Below, in pieces: positions 5,905 to 12,515 of a DNA stretch of 13,363 nucleotides (position 1 is the first letter of the stretch; each line of letters opens with the position of its first letter). Below the pieces are notes generated by a model. It was not told where the DNA came from and did not search any database. It saw only the letters and a list, made by a program, of their open reading frames with translations. This DNA comes from Bacteroidota bacterium (GTDB lineage: Bacteria > Bacteroidota > Bacteroidia > Bacteroidales > SZUA-534). The DNA lies in contig JAIFNJ010000184.1 in assembly GCA_020047835.1 (NCBI GenBank), positions 1-13,363 of the forward strand. The letters are read 5' to 3'. The position numbers were made by a program, and so were the translations under genes.

Positions 5905-6675
5905 TTAATAAGCCATCGCTACTTTTGAGGGTGTTACTGTTTTCATTATCTTGTCGTTACCAATATTATACGATAACGAAACGTACATTAACTGGCTGCT
6001 TTTGTATTTTGTTAAATCGGAAACTACTAGGTCATTTAAGGTTCCTTGACCTTTGTAATCATGATTCAGGAAATCGGTTAAATAATATTTGAATTTAACA
6101 TTTATGCCACCGGGGAACTGAATTCCTGCAAATACGGATGGTAACCATGGATTAATTCTATCGGAAGCAAACCAATCGGTATTTTTGCTATTATCGCCAT
6201 CACGGCTATGACTGTCCCAATATTTTTCTTTCATGTGAAAAGCCCATTCAATTTCAGCGCCGCCATATAAGTAGAAATTGTCGTCAAACGATCCCAGTTT
6301 AATGGCCAATGGTAGGCCCAAAGTGTAAGAACGACGGATAACCTTTGCATCCCAAGTTGCTGTATTATCAGGTGTTGGAAGGACTTCATCCGAAATCATA
6401 CCAATGTTGCGGATACCAATTCCGGAGTACATCCCAAATTTATTGGTAAAATCCAAATGAATGTTTTGGCCTACATGGAAGAAGCAAGTAAACCGCACGG
6501 GCATATCCGATATGCTAGGTGTTGATGGTGCGGGCATTGCATTATACCCATCGGTATATTCCAATTGACCCCAGGAAAAAATAAGTTCGCCGCCGGTTGT
6601 CCAGTAAACATTGGTTTGGGTAAATGCTGTAACAGCAGAAAACAACATAACTAGTAAGAGTAATTTTCTTTTCAT
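5905..6675 (-). CDS. Exported outer-membrane beta-barrel protein, function unknown
   Basis: A 256-residue protein with a clear signal peptide (MKRKLLLLVMLFSAVTAF, cleavage likely near residues 18-20, before QTNVYW). The mature part is rich in alternating aromatic and polar residues with typical barrel strands, such as FGMYSGIGIRNIG, NFYLYGGAEIEWAF, VFAGIQFPGGINVKFKYYL and SSQLMYVSLSYNIG. This is the pattern of the small porin-like/OMP_b-brl proteins of Bacteroidota. A short tail (KIMKTVTPSKVAMAY) follows the last strand, so the usual terminal aromatic is not in a strand. I cannot name a ligand. It is monocistronic, with a -7 element upstream and the shared terminator downstream. Confidence 0.78.
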   Translation of the reverse strand: MKRKLLLLVMLFSAVTAFTQTNVYWTTGGELIFSWGQLEYTDGYNAMPAPSTPSISDMPVRFTCFFHVGQNIHLDFTNKFGMYSGIGIRNIGMISDEVLPTPDNTATWDAKVIRRSYTLGLPLAIKLGSFDDNFYLYGGAEIEWAFHMKEKYWDSHSRDGDNSKNTDWFASDRINPWLPSVFAGIQFPGGINVKFKYYLTDFLNHDYKGQGTLNDLVVSDLTKYKSSQLMYVSLSYNIGNDKIMKTVTPSKVAMAY

Positions 6676-6715
6676 AATCTATAGGTTTTTAGATTCAAGT
6701 TTTTATTTGCAAGAG

Positions 6716-6723
6716 CAAACTTA
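6716..6723 (-). promoter_or_regulatory. Candidate -7 element for the barrel gene
   Basis: The minus strand reads TAAGTTTG, a perfect TAnnTTTG match, about 40 bases upstream of the ATG at 6675. The nearest upstream TTG is 27 bases away, too far for a standard -33 element. Confidence 0.45.
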
Positions 6724-7074
6724 ATAAAAAAGTAATTTACATGGAACAGGCAATTAGTATTTTTTAAATTCCTTAATTCCGCAGCATGAATTCCCTAAGG
6801 GAAATGAAATGCTTATGGTTATTAAGGGTAACCCTGATATAGAAAATCGCCTTGAAAGTTAGTTATGCGAGATTTGAAAGACCTGATTTTATTAGTCGAA
6901 TCCATAAACAAATATTTTTCTTGCGGATTTTGGTTCTGTATAAAAATGATTCGTTGTTTTACCCACCTCAGTTTTGGTTTGCGCGTTGCAAAAAACTTCA
7001 ATTATCTATTTTATAACATGTAATCAAAACCCTACAACATACCCAAAGCCCTGATTAAATTGTAAAGGCTTTTC

Positions 7075-7082
7075 TAAATTTG
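7075..7082 (+). promoter_or_regulatory. Candidate -7 element for the acyl-CoA synthetase gene
   Basis: TAAATTTG is a perfect TAnnTTTG match 19 bases upstream of the ATG at 7102. A TTG exists only 12 bases upstream of it, shorter than the normal spacing, so the -33 part is missing or degenerate. Confidence 0.45.
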
Positions 7083-7101
7083 GCGCAAAATAGCACCAAT
7101 C

Positions 7102-9162
7102 ATGATCAATCAGCAATTAGTAAATCCCAAAAGCATAGCCGTAATAGGCGGATCGGATGATATCCACAAACCAGGTGGTAAAGTATTGAAAAACCTTATC
7201 GACCATCATTATAAAGGCGCATTGTATGTTGTGAATCCAAAATTGGATCAAGTTCAGGGTTTGCCATCATACCGCGATGTAAAAGACTTGCCGGATACCG
7301 ATTTGGCAATTCTTGCCATTGCAGCCAAATTTTGTCCGGCAACCGTTGAATTATTGGCAAATCAGAAAAACACCCGTGCATTCATCATCCTTTCAGCCGG
7401 ATTTAGCGAAGAAAATGAAGAGGGTGCAAAACTGGAAAAGCAAATTGTTGATTCCATAAATAAGGTCAACGGTGCATTAATCGGGCCCAATTGCATTGGT
7501 GTTTTAAATCAGAATTACAGTGGAGTTTTTACAACCCCCATTCCAAAGCTTACTGCCACCGGATGTGATTTTATATCTGGTTCCGGAGCAACAGCTGTTT
7601 ATATTATGGAAGCCGGGGTTCCAAACGGTCTAACCTTTTCGAGTGTATATTCGGTGGGTAACAGCGCTCAAATGGGTGTTGAAGATATACTTCAATATTT
7701 GGATGAAACTTTTGACCCCAGAACCAGTAGCCGGGTTAAATTACTGTATATTGAAAGTGTAAACAAACCAGATTTACTGTTAAAACATGCTACTTCGTTA
7801 ATACAAAAAGGTTGCCGCATTGCAGCCATTAAAGCAGGAGGTTCGGAGGCAGGCAGCCGGGCAGCTTCGTCGCATACCGGAGCCTTAGCCAATAGTGATG
7901 TGGCCGTTGATGCACTTTTCCGTAAAGCAGGAATTGTGCGCTGTTACAGCCGGAGTGAATTGGCTACTGTAGCTGCAGTTTTTATGCATCCTGAACTAAA
8001 AGGGAAAAACATGGCCATAATTACTCATGCCGGAGGCCCTGCGGTGATGCTCACTGATGCGTTATCCAATGGAGGGTTTCAAATTCCGCATCTGGAAGGA
8101 CCCAAAGCTGCTGAATTACTTGAAAAACTCTATTCCGGTTCATCTGTTGCTAACCCAATCGACTTTTTGGCCACAGGCACCGCAGAACAATTAGGGCAGA
8201 TAATTGATGCATGTGAAAACGATTTTGATTCCATTGATGCCATGTGTGTAATATTTGGTAGTCCCGGTTTATTTGAGGTTTATGAAGTGTATGATTTGCT
8301 GCATCAAAAAATGAATGCTTGCAAAAAACCCATATTTCCCATACTCCCGTCAATAATTAATGTATCCGATGAAATTAAACACTTTATAGCAAAAGGGCGC
8401 ATTAATTTTCCTGACGAAGTGATGCTGGGTAATGCACTAACCAAGGTGTATAATACTCCAAAACCCCAATCGTCAATTACAAATAAGATGCTGGTAGATG
8501 AAAAGAAGATTCGTAGTATAATTGAATCAGCCCCGAATGGTTATTTAGAACCCGAAAAAGTTCAGGAATTATTGGATGCAGCCGGTATTTCCCGGGCAAA
8601 TGAAGCAGTGGTTGATAATCTTGCCGAGGCATTAGAAAAAGCCAAATTATTGGGTTTCCCATTGGTTATGAAAGTAGTTGGACCCATACATAAATCTGAT
8701 GTTGGAGGGGTGGTTTTGAATGTAAAAACGTTAGAACAAGTAACTAGCGAATTCAATCGGATGATACAAATTAAAGATACAACCGCCATACTGATACAGC
8801 ACATGCTTTCTGGGACAGAATTGTTTGTAGGAGCCAAAAAAGAAGGGAAATTTGGCTCATTGGTACTGTGTGGATTGGGAGGAATTTTTATTGAAGTACT
8901 AAAAGATGTTCAGGCAAACCTTGCACCCATAAATCATAATGAAGCTCTTTCAATGATTCAGAATTTACGATCATACAAAATAATTCAAGGTATCCGAGGG
9001 CAAGAACCTGTCAACGAGCAATTATTTGCCGAAGTTATTTCCCGAACGGCAGCACTTTGTATAGCCGCCCCTGAAATTGCAGAAATGGACATCAATCCGC
9101 TGTTAGGGAAAAAAGACCGGATTGTGGCAGTAGATGCACGCATACGAATTGAAAAATTATAA
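7102..9162 (+). CDS. Fused acetate/acyl-CoA synthetase, ADP-forming
   Basis: A 686-residue cytoplasmic enzyme of the NDP-forming acyl-CoA synthetase family, which converts acyl-CoA, ADP and phosphate to the acid, CoA and ATP, or the reverse. The order is CoA-binding Rossmann domain (about 8-135, starting PKSIAVIGGSDD), the succinyl-CoA synthetase-like domains (about 145-440) with the phosphorylated histidine in SSHTGALA (H258, matching H257 of the archaeal alpha subunit), and an ATP-grasp domain (about 465-686) with GFPLVMKVVGP and KSDVGGV. Alpha and beta subunits, separate in many archaea, are joined here in one chain of usual fused length. The substrate cannot be told from sequence; acetyl-CoA is the common case. 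It stands alone with a short leader. No terminator is evident after it. Confidence 0.92.
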   Translation: MINQQLVNPKSIAVIGGSDDIHKPGGKVLKNLIDHHYKGALYVVNPKLDQVQGLPSYRDVKDLPDTDLAILAIAAKFCPATVELLANQKNTRAFIILSAGFSEENEEGAKLEKQIVDSINKVNGALIGPNCIGVLNQNYSGVFTTPIPKLTATGCDFISGSGATAVYIMEAGVPNGLTFSSVYSVGNSAQMGVEDILQYLDETFDPRTSSRVKLLYIESVNKPDLLLKHATSLIQKGCRIAAIKAGGSEAGSRAASSHTGALANSDVAVDALFRKAGIVRCYSRSELATVAAVFMHPELKGKNMAIITHAGGPAVMLTDALSNGGFQIPHLEGPKAAELLEKLYSGSSVANPIDFLATGTAEQLGQIIDACENDFDSIDAMCVIFGSPGLFEVYEVYDLLHQKMNACKKPIFPILPSIINVSDEIKHFIAKGRINFPDEVMLGNALTKVYNTPKPQSSITNKMLVDEKKIRSIIESAPNGYLEPEKVQELLDAAGISRANEAVVDNLAEALEKAKLLGFPLVMKVVGPIHKSDVGGVVLNVKTLEQVTSEFNRMIQIKDTTAILIQHMLSGTELFVGAKKEGKFGSLVLCGLGGIFIEVLKDVQANLAPINHNEALSMIQNLRSYKIIQGIRGQEPVNEQLFAEVISRTAALCIAAPEIAEMDINPLLGKKDRIVAVDARIRIEKL

Positions 9163-9255
9163 CCACGAACCGCTGCAATTTGCATCCATTATAAACTAAA
9201 CCCACATTAGCTTGTTAATGGTTTGAAAAATTCTCGGGTCCTAAATTAAAGGAAC

Positions 9256-9411
9256 ATGCGTTTTAAAAATTTATCGAAACAAGAAAAAGCAATGATAGCT
9301 TTTGTACTAATTCTTATTTTGGCTATCGCCTTGAGCTGGAGTAGAATTTCCAGAGGAATAAAACATGGCTTTGAACCCTATTTTAAAGATAAACCCGCAG
9401 TTATAAAATAA
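9256..9411 (+). CDS. 51-residue single-pass membrane microprotein
   Basis: A small open frame, ATG at 9256 to TAA at 9409-9411. It encodes a basic N-terminus (MRFKNLSKQEK), one hydrophobic helix (about residues 13-27, MIAFVLILILAIALS), then a positively charged, Trp-containing tail ending FKDKPAVIK. The positive-inside rule gives no clear orientation. I recognise no family. The evidence that it is real is that its TAA is followed with no spacer by the ATG of the next membrane-protein gene (TAAATG), and an AAAGGA stretch precedes its own ATG. It may assist or regulate that protein; this is inference from coupling. Confidence 0.6.
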   Translation: MRFKNLSKQEKAMIAFVLILILAIALSWSRISRGIKHGFEPYFKDKPAVIK

Positions 9412-10104
9412 ATGAAAAGAAAAGACATTCTTTTACTAGGTAGCATATTGATAATTCTCACACCGCTATTATTCTGGGAATCAGGTTGGCAGGCTTATAG
9501 CGCATTCAACAAAGACCATGGTATGATTACCAGCTTTATAAAATTTGCAGTACTAGCAACCTTTGGCGAAATGTTAGGGTTGCGAATACGTACTGGGAAC
9601 TATTATCGTAAATCGTTTGGTGTACTGCCTAAAGCCTTAATTTGGGGTATAATTGGATTGACTATAAAAATGGCTTTTGTAATTTTTGCAACAGGTACTC
9701 CTATCTTTCTTCAATATCTGGGAATTTCAGATGCAGTAATGTCCATGCAGCAACCGTTATCATTTACCAAATTGGGAGTTGCACTATCGATAAGTGTTGC
9801 CATGAACATAATTTATGCACCGGTAATGATGACTTTTCATAAAATTACCGATATGCACATTTCGCTCCACAATGGAAAACTGAAAAGCTTGATAATCCCA
9901 ATTAATTTTGCTCACATTTTTCAAACCATTGACTGGAAAGTGCAATGGCATTTTGTATTTAAAAAAACAATTCCAATTTTCTGGATTCCGGCACATACCT
10001 TAACATTTTTATTGCCTCCTGATTATCAAGTTTTATTTGCTGCATTATTAAGCCTAGTGCTTGGACTCATTTTGGCCATAGCCAGTTTGAAAAGTAAAAA
10101 TTAA
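9412..10104 (+). CDS. Mpv17/PMP22-like integral membrane protein
   Basis: A 230-residue membrane protein with about four to five hydrophobic segments (roughly 7-22, 42-58, 74-95, 120-145 and 190-226). The C-terminal part, WHFVFKKTIPIFWIPAHT followed by LTFLLPPDYQVLFAALLS, matches the pattern of the Mpv17/PMP22 C-terminus (a tryptophan-proline pair, a short gap, then a conserved proline before the last helix). Eukaryotic members are organelle inner-membrane channel-like proteins; bacterial homologues are not characterised. FGEMLGLRIRTGNYY (about 51-65) forms a charged loop after the second helix. The start directly abuts the stop of the microprotein gene, and the promoter of the flavodoxin gene begins inside its last codons. 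The family call is moderate. Confidence 0.6.
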   Translation: MKRKDILLLGSILIILTPLLFWESGWQAYSAFNKDHGMITSFIKFAVLATFGEMLGLRIRTGNYYRKSFGVLPKALIWGIIGLTIKMAFVIFATGTPIFLQYLGISDAVMSMQQPLSFTKLGVALSISVAMNIIYAPVMMTFHKITDMHISLHNGKLKSLIIPINFAHIFQTIDWKVQWHFVFKKTIPIFWIPAHTLTFLLPPDYQVLFAALLSLVLGLILAIASLKSKN

Positions 10105-10115
10105 TTATAACTTTG
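10086..10115 (+). promoter_or_regulatory. Promoter of the flavodoxin-sigma factor operon
   Basis: TTTG (10086-10089), an 18-base spacer, then TAACTTTG (10108-10115), which matches both parts of the Bacteroidota consensus. The predicted start is near 10122, about 20 bases before the ATG. The upstream element lies inside the last codons of the Mpv17-like gene. This is the best-formed promoter in the window. Confidence 0.7.
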
Positions 10116-10143
10116 TGATTACGTTAACCAAACGATTCCCTTT

Positions 10144-10665
10144 ATGAAAAACAAAATTGCGTTGCTATACGGGCCTGTAGGCGGAAATACCGAACGAGTG
10201 GCCAAATTAATTGCTAAAAAAATTGGTGCTGAAAAAAGCGTACTAATTCCGGTTAAAGACGCCAATAAAGATTCTCTCTCAGAGTTTAAGAGCCTTATAA
10301 TAGGAGGCTCAACCATTGGAACTCACACCTGGTCGCATAAGAATACCAGCAGCGATTGGGATCAGTTTATGCCCACTTTTAAAACCATTGATTTTACTGG
10401 TAAAAAAGTGGCTATTTTCGGTTTAGGCGATCAATTAGCCTATACCAATAATTTTGTGGATGACATGCGCACATTTTATAATGTGTTGATTGAAAATGGG
10501 GCAACCGTTATTGGTCAATGGCCTACCGAAGGATATGAATTCAATGAATCAGCAGCTATTGTGGATGGTAAATTTGTTGGATTGCCCTTGAACGAAGACC
10601 ATGAAGAAGAGCTGAGCGAAGGTAGAATTGAATCTTGGTTGAATACTTTTGTAAGTCAACTGTAA
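10144..10665 (+). CDS. Flavodoxin-like protein
   Basis: A 173-residue soluble flavoprotein that probably carries electrons on FMN. The phosphate-binding loop YGPVGGNTERVA (about residues 9-20) follows the first strand; it keeps the GNTE core, but GPVG replaces the usual G-S/T-x-T start. The 50s loop GSTIGTHTW (55-63) is where the first aromatic flavin contact is expected. GLGDQLAYTNNFVDDM (about 98-113) matches the 90s loop of long-chain flavodoxins, and the length fits that class. The specific redox partner cannot be told. A two-part promoter precedes it. No terminator separates it from the sigma-factor gene 33 bases downstream, so the two are probably co-transcribed. Confidence 0.88.
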   Translation: MKNKIALLYGPVGGNTERVAKLIAKKIGAEKSVLIPVKDANKDSLSEFKSLIIGGSTIGTHTWSHKNTSSDWDQFMPTFKTIDFTGKKVAIFGLGDQLAYTNNFVDDMRTFYNVLIENGATVIGQWPTEGYEFNESAAIVDGKFVGLPLNEDHEEELSEGRIESWLNTFVSQL

Positions 10666-10698
10666 TTTGTAAAAGCTTAAACTGATACGAAATGACCC

Positions 10699-11562
10699 AT
10701 GAGACAGCTTAAAATAACAAAGCAAGTAACCAATCGCGACACACAGTCGCTAGATAAATACTTGCACGAAATTGGAAAAGAAGAATTGCTCTCAGCGGAT
10801 GAAGAAGTAGAACTTGCACGAAAGATAAAAAAAGGCGACAGTTCTGCACTTGATCGTTTAATCAAAGGCAATTTACGGTTTGTTGTTTCTGTATCAAAGC
10901 AATATCAAAATCAAGGTCTCAGTTTGCCCGATCTAATTAATGAAGGAAATCTGGGTTTAATTAAAGCAGCTCAGCGATTCGATGAAACCCGGGGGTTTAA
11001 ATTTATCTCTTACGCTGTTTGGTGGATTCGCCAATCTATATTGCAAGCATTGGCTGAACAAGCTCGTATCGTCCGGTTGCCGTTAAATAAAATAGGTTCC
11101 ATTAATAAAATTAATAAAACGTTAGCCCGGTTAGAACAGGAATTTGAAAGGGAACCAACGGCTGAAGAAATTGCAAAAATGCTCGATATTCATGCCGATG
11201 ATGTAAAAAAAGCAATGGCCTCAAGCAGCCGGCACATATCAATGGATGCCCCTTTGCAACAAGGCGAAGAAGGCAGTATGTATGAGGTTATACCCAATAA
11301 GGACATGCCGCTGCCTGACCGCAATTTAATTAATGATTCCCTTCGAAAAGAAATAGAACGTACGTTAACTACCTTATCGCAGCGTGAAGCAGATATTCTT
11401 CGGTACTATTTTGGATTAAACTGTACTCCGCCACACACGCTGGAAGAAATTGGCGAAAAGTTTGAGTTAACCCGCGAAAGGGTTCGGCAGATAAAGGAAA
11501 AAGCCATACGGAAACTGAAACAAACCTCCCGATGTAAAAATTTAAAAGCCTATTTAGGATAA
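10699..11562 (+). CDS. rpoD: RNA polymerase sigma factor RpoD/SigA type
   Basis: A 287-residue sigma-70 family protein of the short Bacteroidota form, without the long acidic N-terminus of Proteobacteria. Region 1.2 is TQSLDKYLHEIGKEELLSADEE (about 13-34, broken here into its key residues DKYLHEIG), and regions 2.1-2.4 contain NLRFVVSVSKQYQ, the core-binding LPDLINEGNLGLIKAA, and RGFKFISYAVWWIRQSI for -10 recognition. Region 3 follows (IVRLPLNK), then region 4 with LEEIGEKFELTRERVRQIK and a C-terminal LKAYLG. This is the sigma that would read the unusual -33/-7 promoters seen here. Bacteroidota often carry several related sigmas, so calling it the single housekeeping factor is probable but not proven. 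It is likely read from the flavodoxin promoter and ends at a strong terminator. Confidence 0.92.
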   Translation: MRQLKITKQVTNRDTQSLDKYLHEIGKEELLSADEEVELARKIKKGDSSALDRLIKGNLRFVVSVSKQYQNQGLSLPDLINEGNLGLIKAAQRFDETRGFKFISYAVWWIRQSILQALAEQARIVRLPLNKIGSINKINKTLARLEQEFEREPTAEEIAKMLDIHADDVKKAMASSSRHISMDAPLQQGEEGSMYEVIPNKDMPLPDRNLINDSLRKEIERTLTTLSQREADILRYYFGLNCTPPHTLEEIGEKFELTRERVRQIKEKAIRKLKQTSRCKNLKAYLG

Positions 11563-11590
11563 CAAAAAGCCGGAAATTCCCGGCTTTTTG
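11563..11590 (+). terminator. Intrinsic terminator after the sigma-factor gene
   Basis: caaaaagccgg (11563-11573) pairs exactly with ccggctttttg (11580-11590) around a six-base loop, immediately after the stop codon. The symmetric A and T runs are typical of a strong terminator. Confidence 0.85.
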
Positions 11591-11630
11591 TCTTTTAAAA
11601 GCTTACCGATAAATCTATACAACTATTTTC

Positions 11631-11638
11631 TATCTTTA
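11631..11638 (+). promoter_or_regulatory. Candidate -7 element for rpe
   Basis: TATCTTTA differs from TAnnTTTG only at the last base and lies about 23 bases upstream of the rpe ATG. No TTG is present at the -33 spacing. Confidence 0.35.
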
Positions 11639-11660
11639 CGCAAACTAAAAGAATGCAAAC

Positions 11661-12314
11661 ATGAAATCACCGTTGGTTGCTCCTTCTCTTCTTTCAGCCG
11701 ATTTCGGAAATCTCGCACGCGATATTGAAATGCTTAATAAAAGCCAGGCTGATTGGATTCACATTGACGTTATGGATGGCATGTTTGTACCCAATATCTC
11801 TTTTGGTTTTCCGGTAATAAAAGCGGTACAAAAAATTGCAAAAAAACCACTCGATGTTCATTTAATGATAGAACAGCCCGACCGTTATTTGGAGCAATTC
11901 AAGCAAGTTGGAGCTGAAATTCTTACTGTTCATTACGAGGCCTGTCCCCATCTGCATCGAACGCTGCAAGCCATAAAAGCACTTGGTATGAAAGCCGGAG
12001 TATCATTGAATCCCCATACTCCTGTAAATGTTTTGAACGATATCATCCACGATATAGATTTGGTGTTAATTATGTCGGTGAATCCGGGTTTTGGCGGTCA
12101 GCAGTTTATTGAACATTCTTACGCCAAAATCAGCAAGCTTAAAGAGCTGATTACAAAAACCGGTTCAAATACCCTGATTGAAGTGGATGGTGGCGTTACC
12201 CTCGATAATTCCCATAAACTGGTTGCTTCCGGAGTTGATGTATTAGTTGCTGGAAATACGGTATTTGCTTCAGCCAATCCGGTTAAAACCATTGAATTGC
12301 TGAAGAAGATTTAA
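11661..12314 (+). CDS. rpe: Ribulose-phosphate 3-epimerase
   Basis: A 217-residue cytoplasmic TIM-barrel enzyme that interconverts ribulose 5-phosphate and xylulose 5-phosphate in the pentose phosphate pathway. Visible motifs in order: APSLLSADF at the first strand, HIDVMDGMFVPN (34-45, with metal ligands H34 and D36 and the second-strand MDG), DVHLMIEQP (65-73, metal ligand H67), MSVNPGFGGQQFI (138-150, phosphate loop), and EVDGGV (174-179, catalytic D176). All four metal and catalytic residues are in place and the length is normal. The ATG at 11661 fits the family start. It lies between a terminator upstream and a hairpin downstream, so it is probably transcribed alone. Confidence 0.96.
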   Translation: MKSPLVAPSLLSADFGNLARDIEMLNKSQADWIHIDVMDGMFVPNISFGFPVIKAVQKIAKKPLDVHLMIEQPDRYLEQFKQVGAEILTVHYEACPHLHRTLQAIKALGMKAGVSLNPHTPVNVLNDIIHDIDLVLIMSVNPGFGGQQFIEHSYAKISKLKELITKTGSNTLIEVDGGVTLDNSHKLVASGVDVLVAGNTVFASANPVKTIELLKKI

Positions 12315-12342
12315 TTATTCATCATTTTAAAAAATATAAAAT

Positions 12343-12358
12343 CCCAGTATTTGCTGGG
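12343..12358. terminator. Hairpin downstream of rpe, weak terminator candidate
   Basis: cccag (12343-12347) pairs with ctggg (12354-12358) around a six-base loop. It has no T-tract on the plus strand; the minus-strand side is followed by an AT-rich stretch with several T residues. It could end the rpe transcript with low efficiency or be chance. Confidence 0.3.
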
Positions 12359-12418
12359 CTATAACCACTTCTTTCATTTCTTTTTAACGGTACAATAATT
12401 CGTTCAATTTCTTTTACA

Positions 12419-12434
12419 ACAATAATATTATTGT
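12419..12434. promoter_or_regulatory. Perfect 16-base palindrome, possible operator
   Basis: acaataatattattgt equals its own reverse complement. Its last base begins TATATTTA (12434-12441), a one-off match to the -7 consensus TAnnTTTG, in front of the exported protein gene at 12516. A related half, acaataatt, occurs at 12392-12400. Operator function is inferred from symmetry and location, and AT-rich palindromes do arise by chance. Confidence 0.35.
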
Positions 12435-12515
12435 ATATTTACGATTCCATCAACCAACCGATGGCTTTATCATTATTTGTTTGTTTTAAAGTATCCACAT
12501 TTTAACCTCTTACGT

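Larger units (their letters stand above)
6676..7101. other. Gene-free intergenic region of 426 bases
   Basis: Lies between the divergent barrel gene and the acyl-CoA synthetase gene. It holds one -7 element for each gene, a small inverted repeat ttccct-a-agggaa (6791-6803) and another agggt-a-accct (6825-6835). I see no open frame of note, no tRNA and no hairpin with a T-tract. It is longer than two promoters need, so a small RNA or decayed gene is possible but unsupported. Confidence 0.5.

Noticed and set aside
6791..6835. Two short inverted repeats as terminators or operators
   Set aside because: Arms are only five to six bases, there is no T-tract, and neither is near a -7 element; I record them as part of the gap only.
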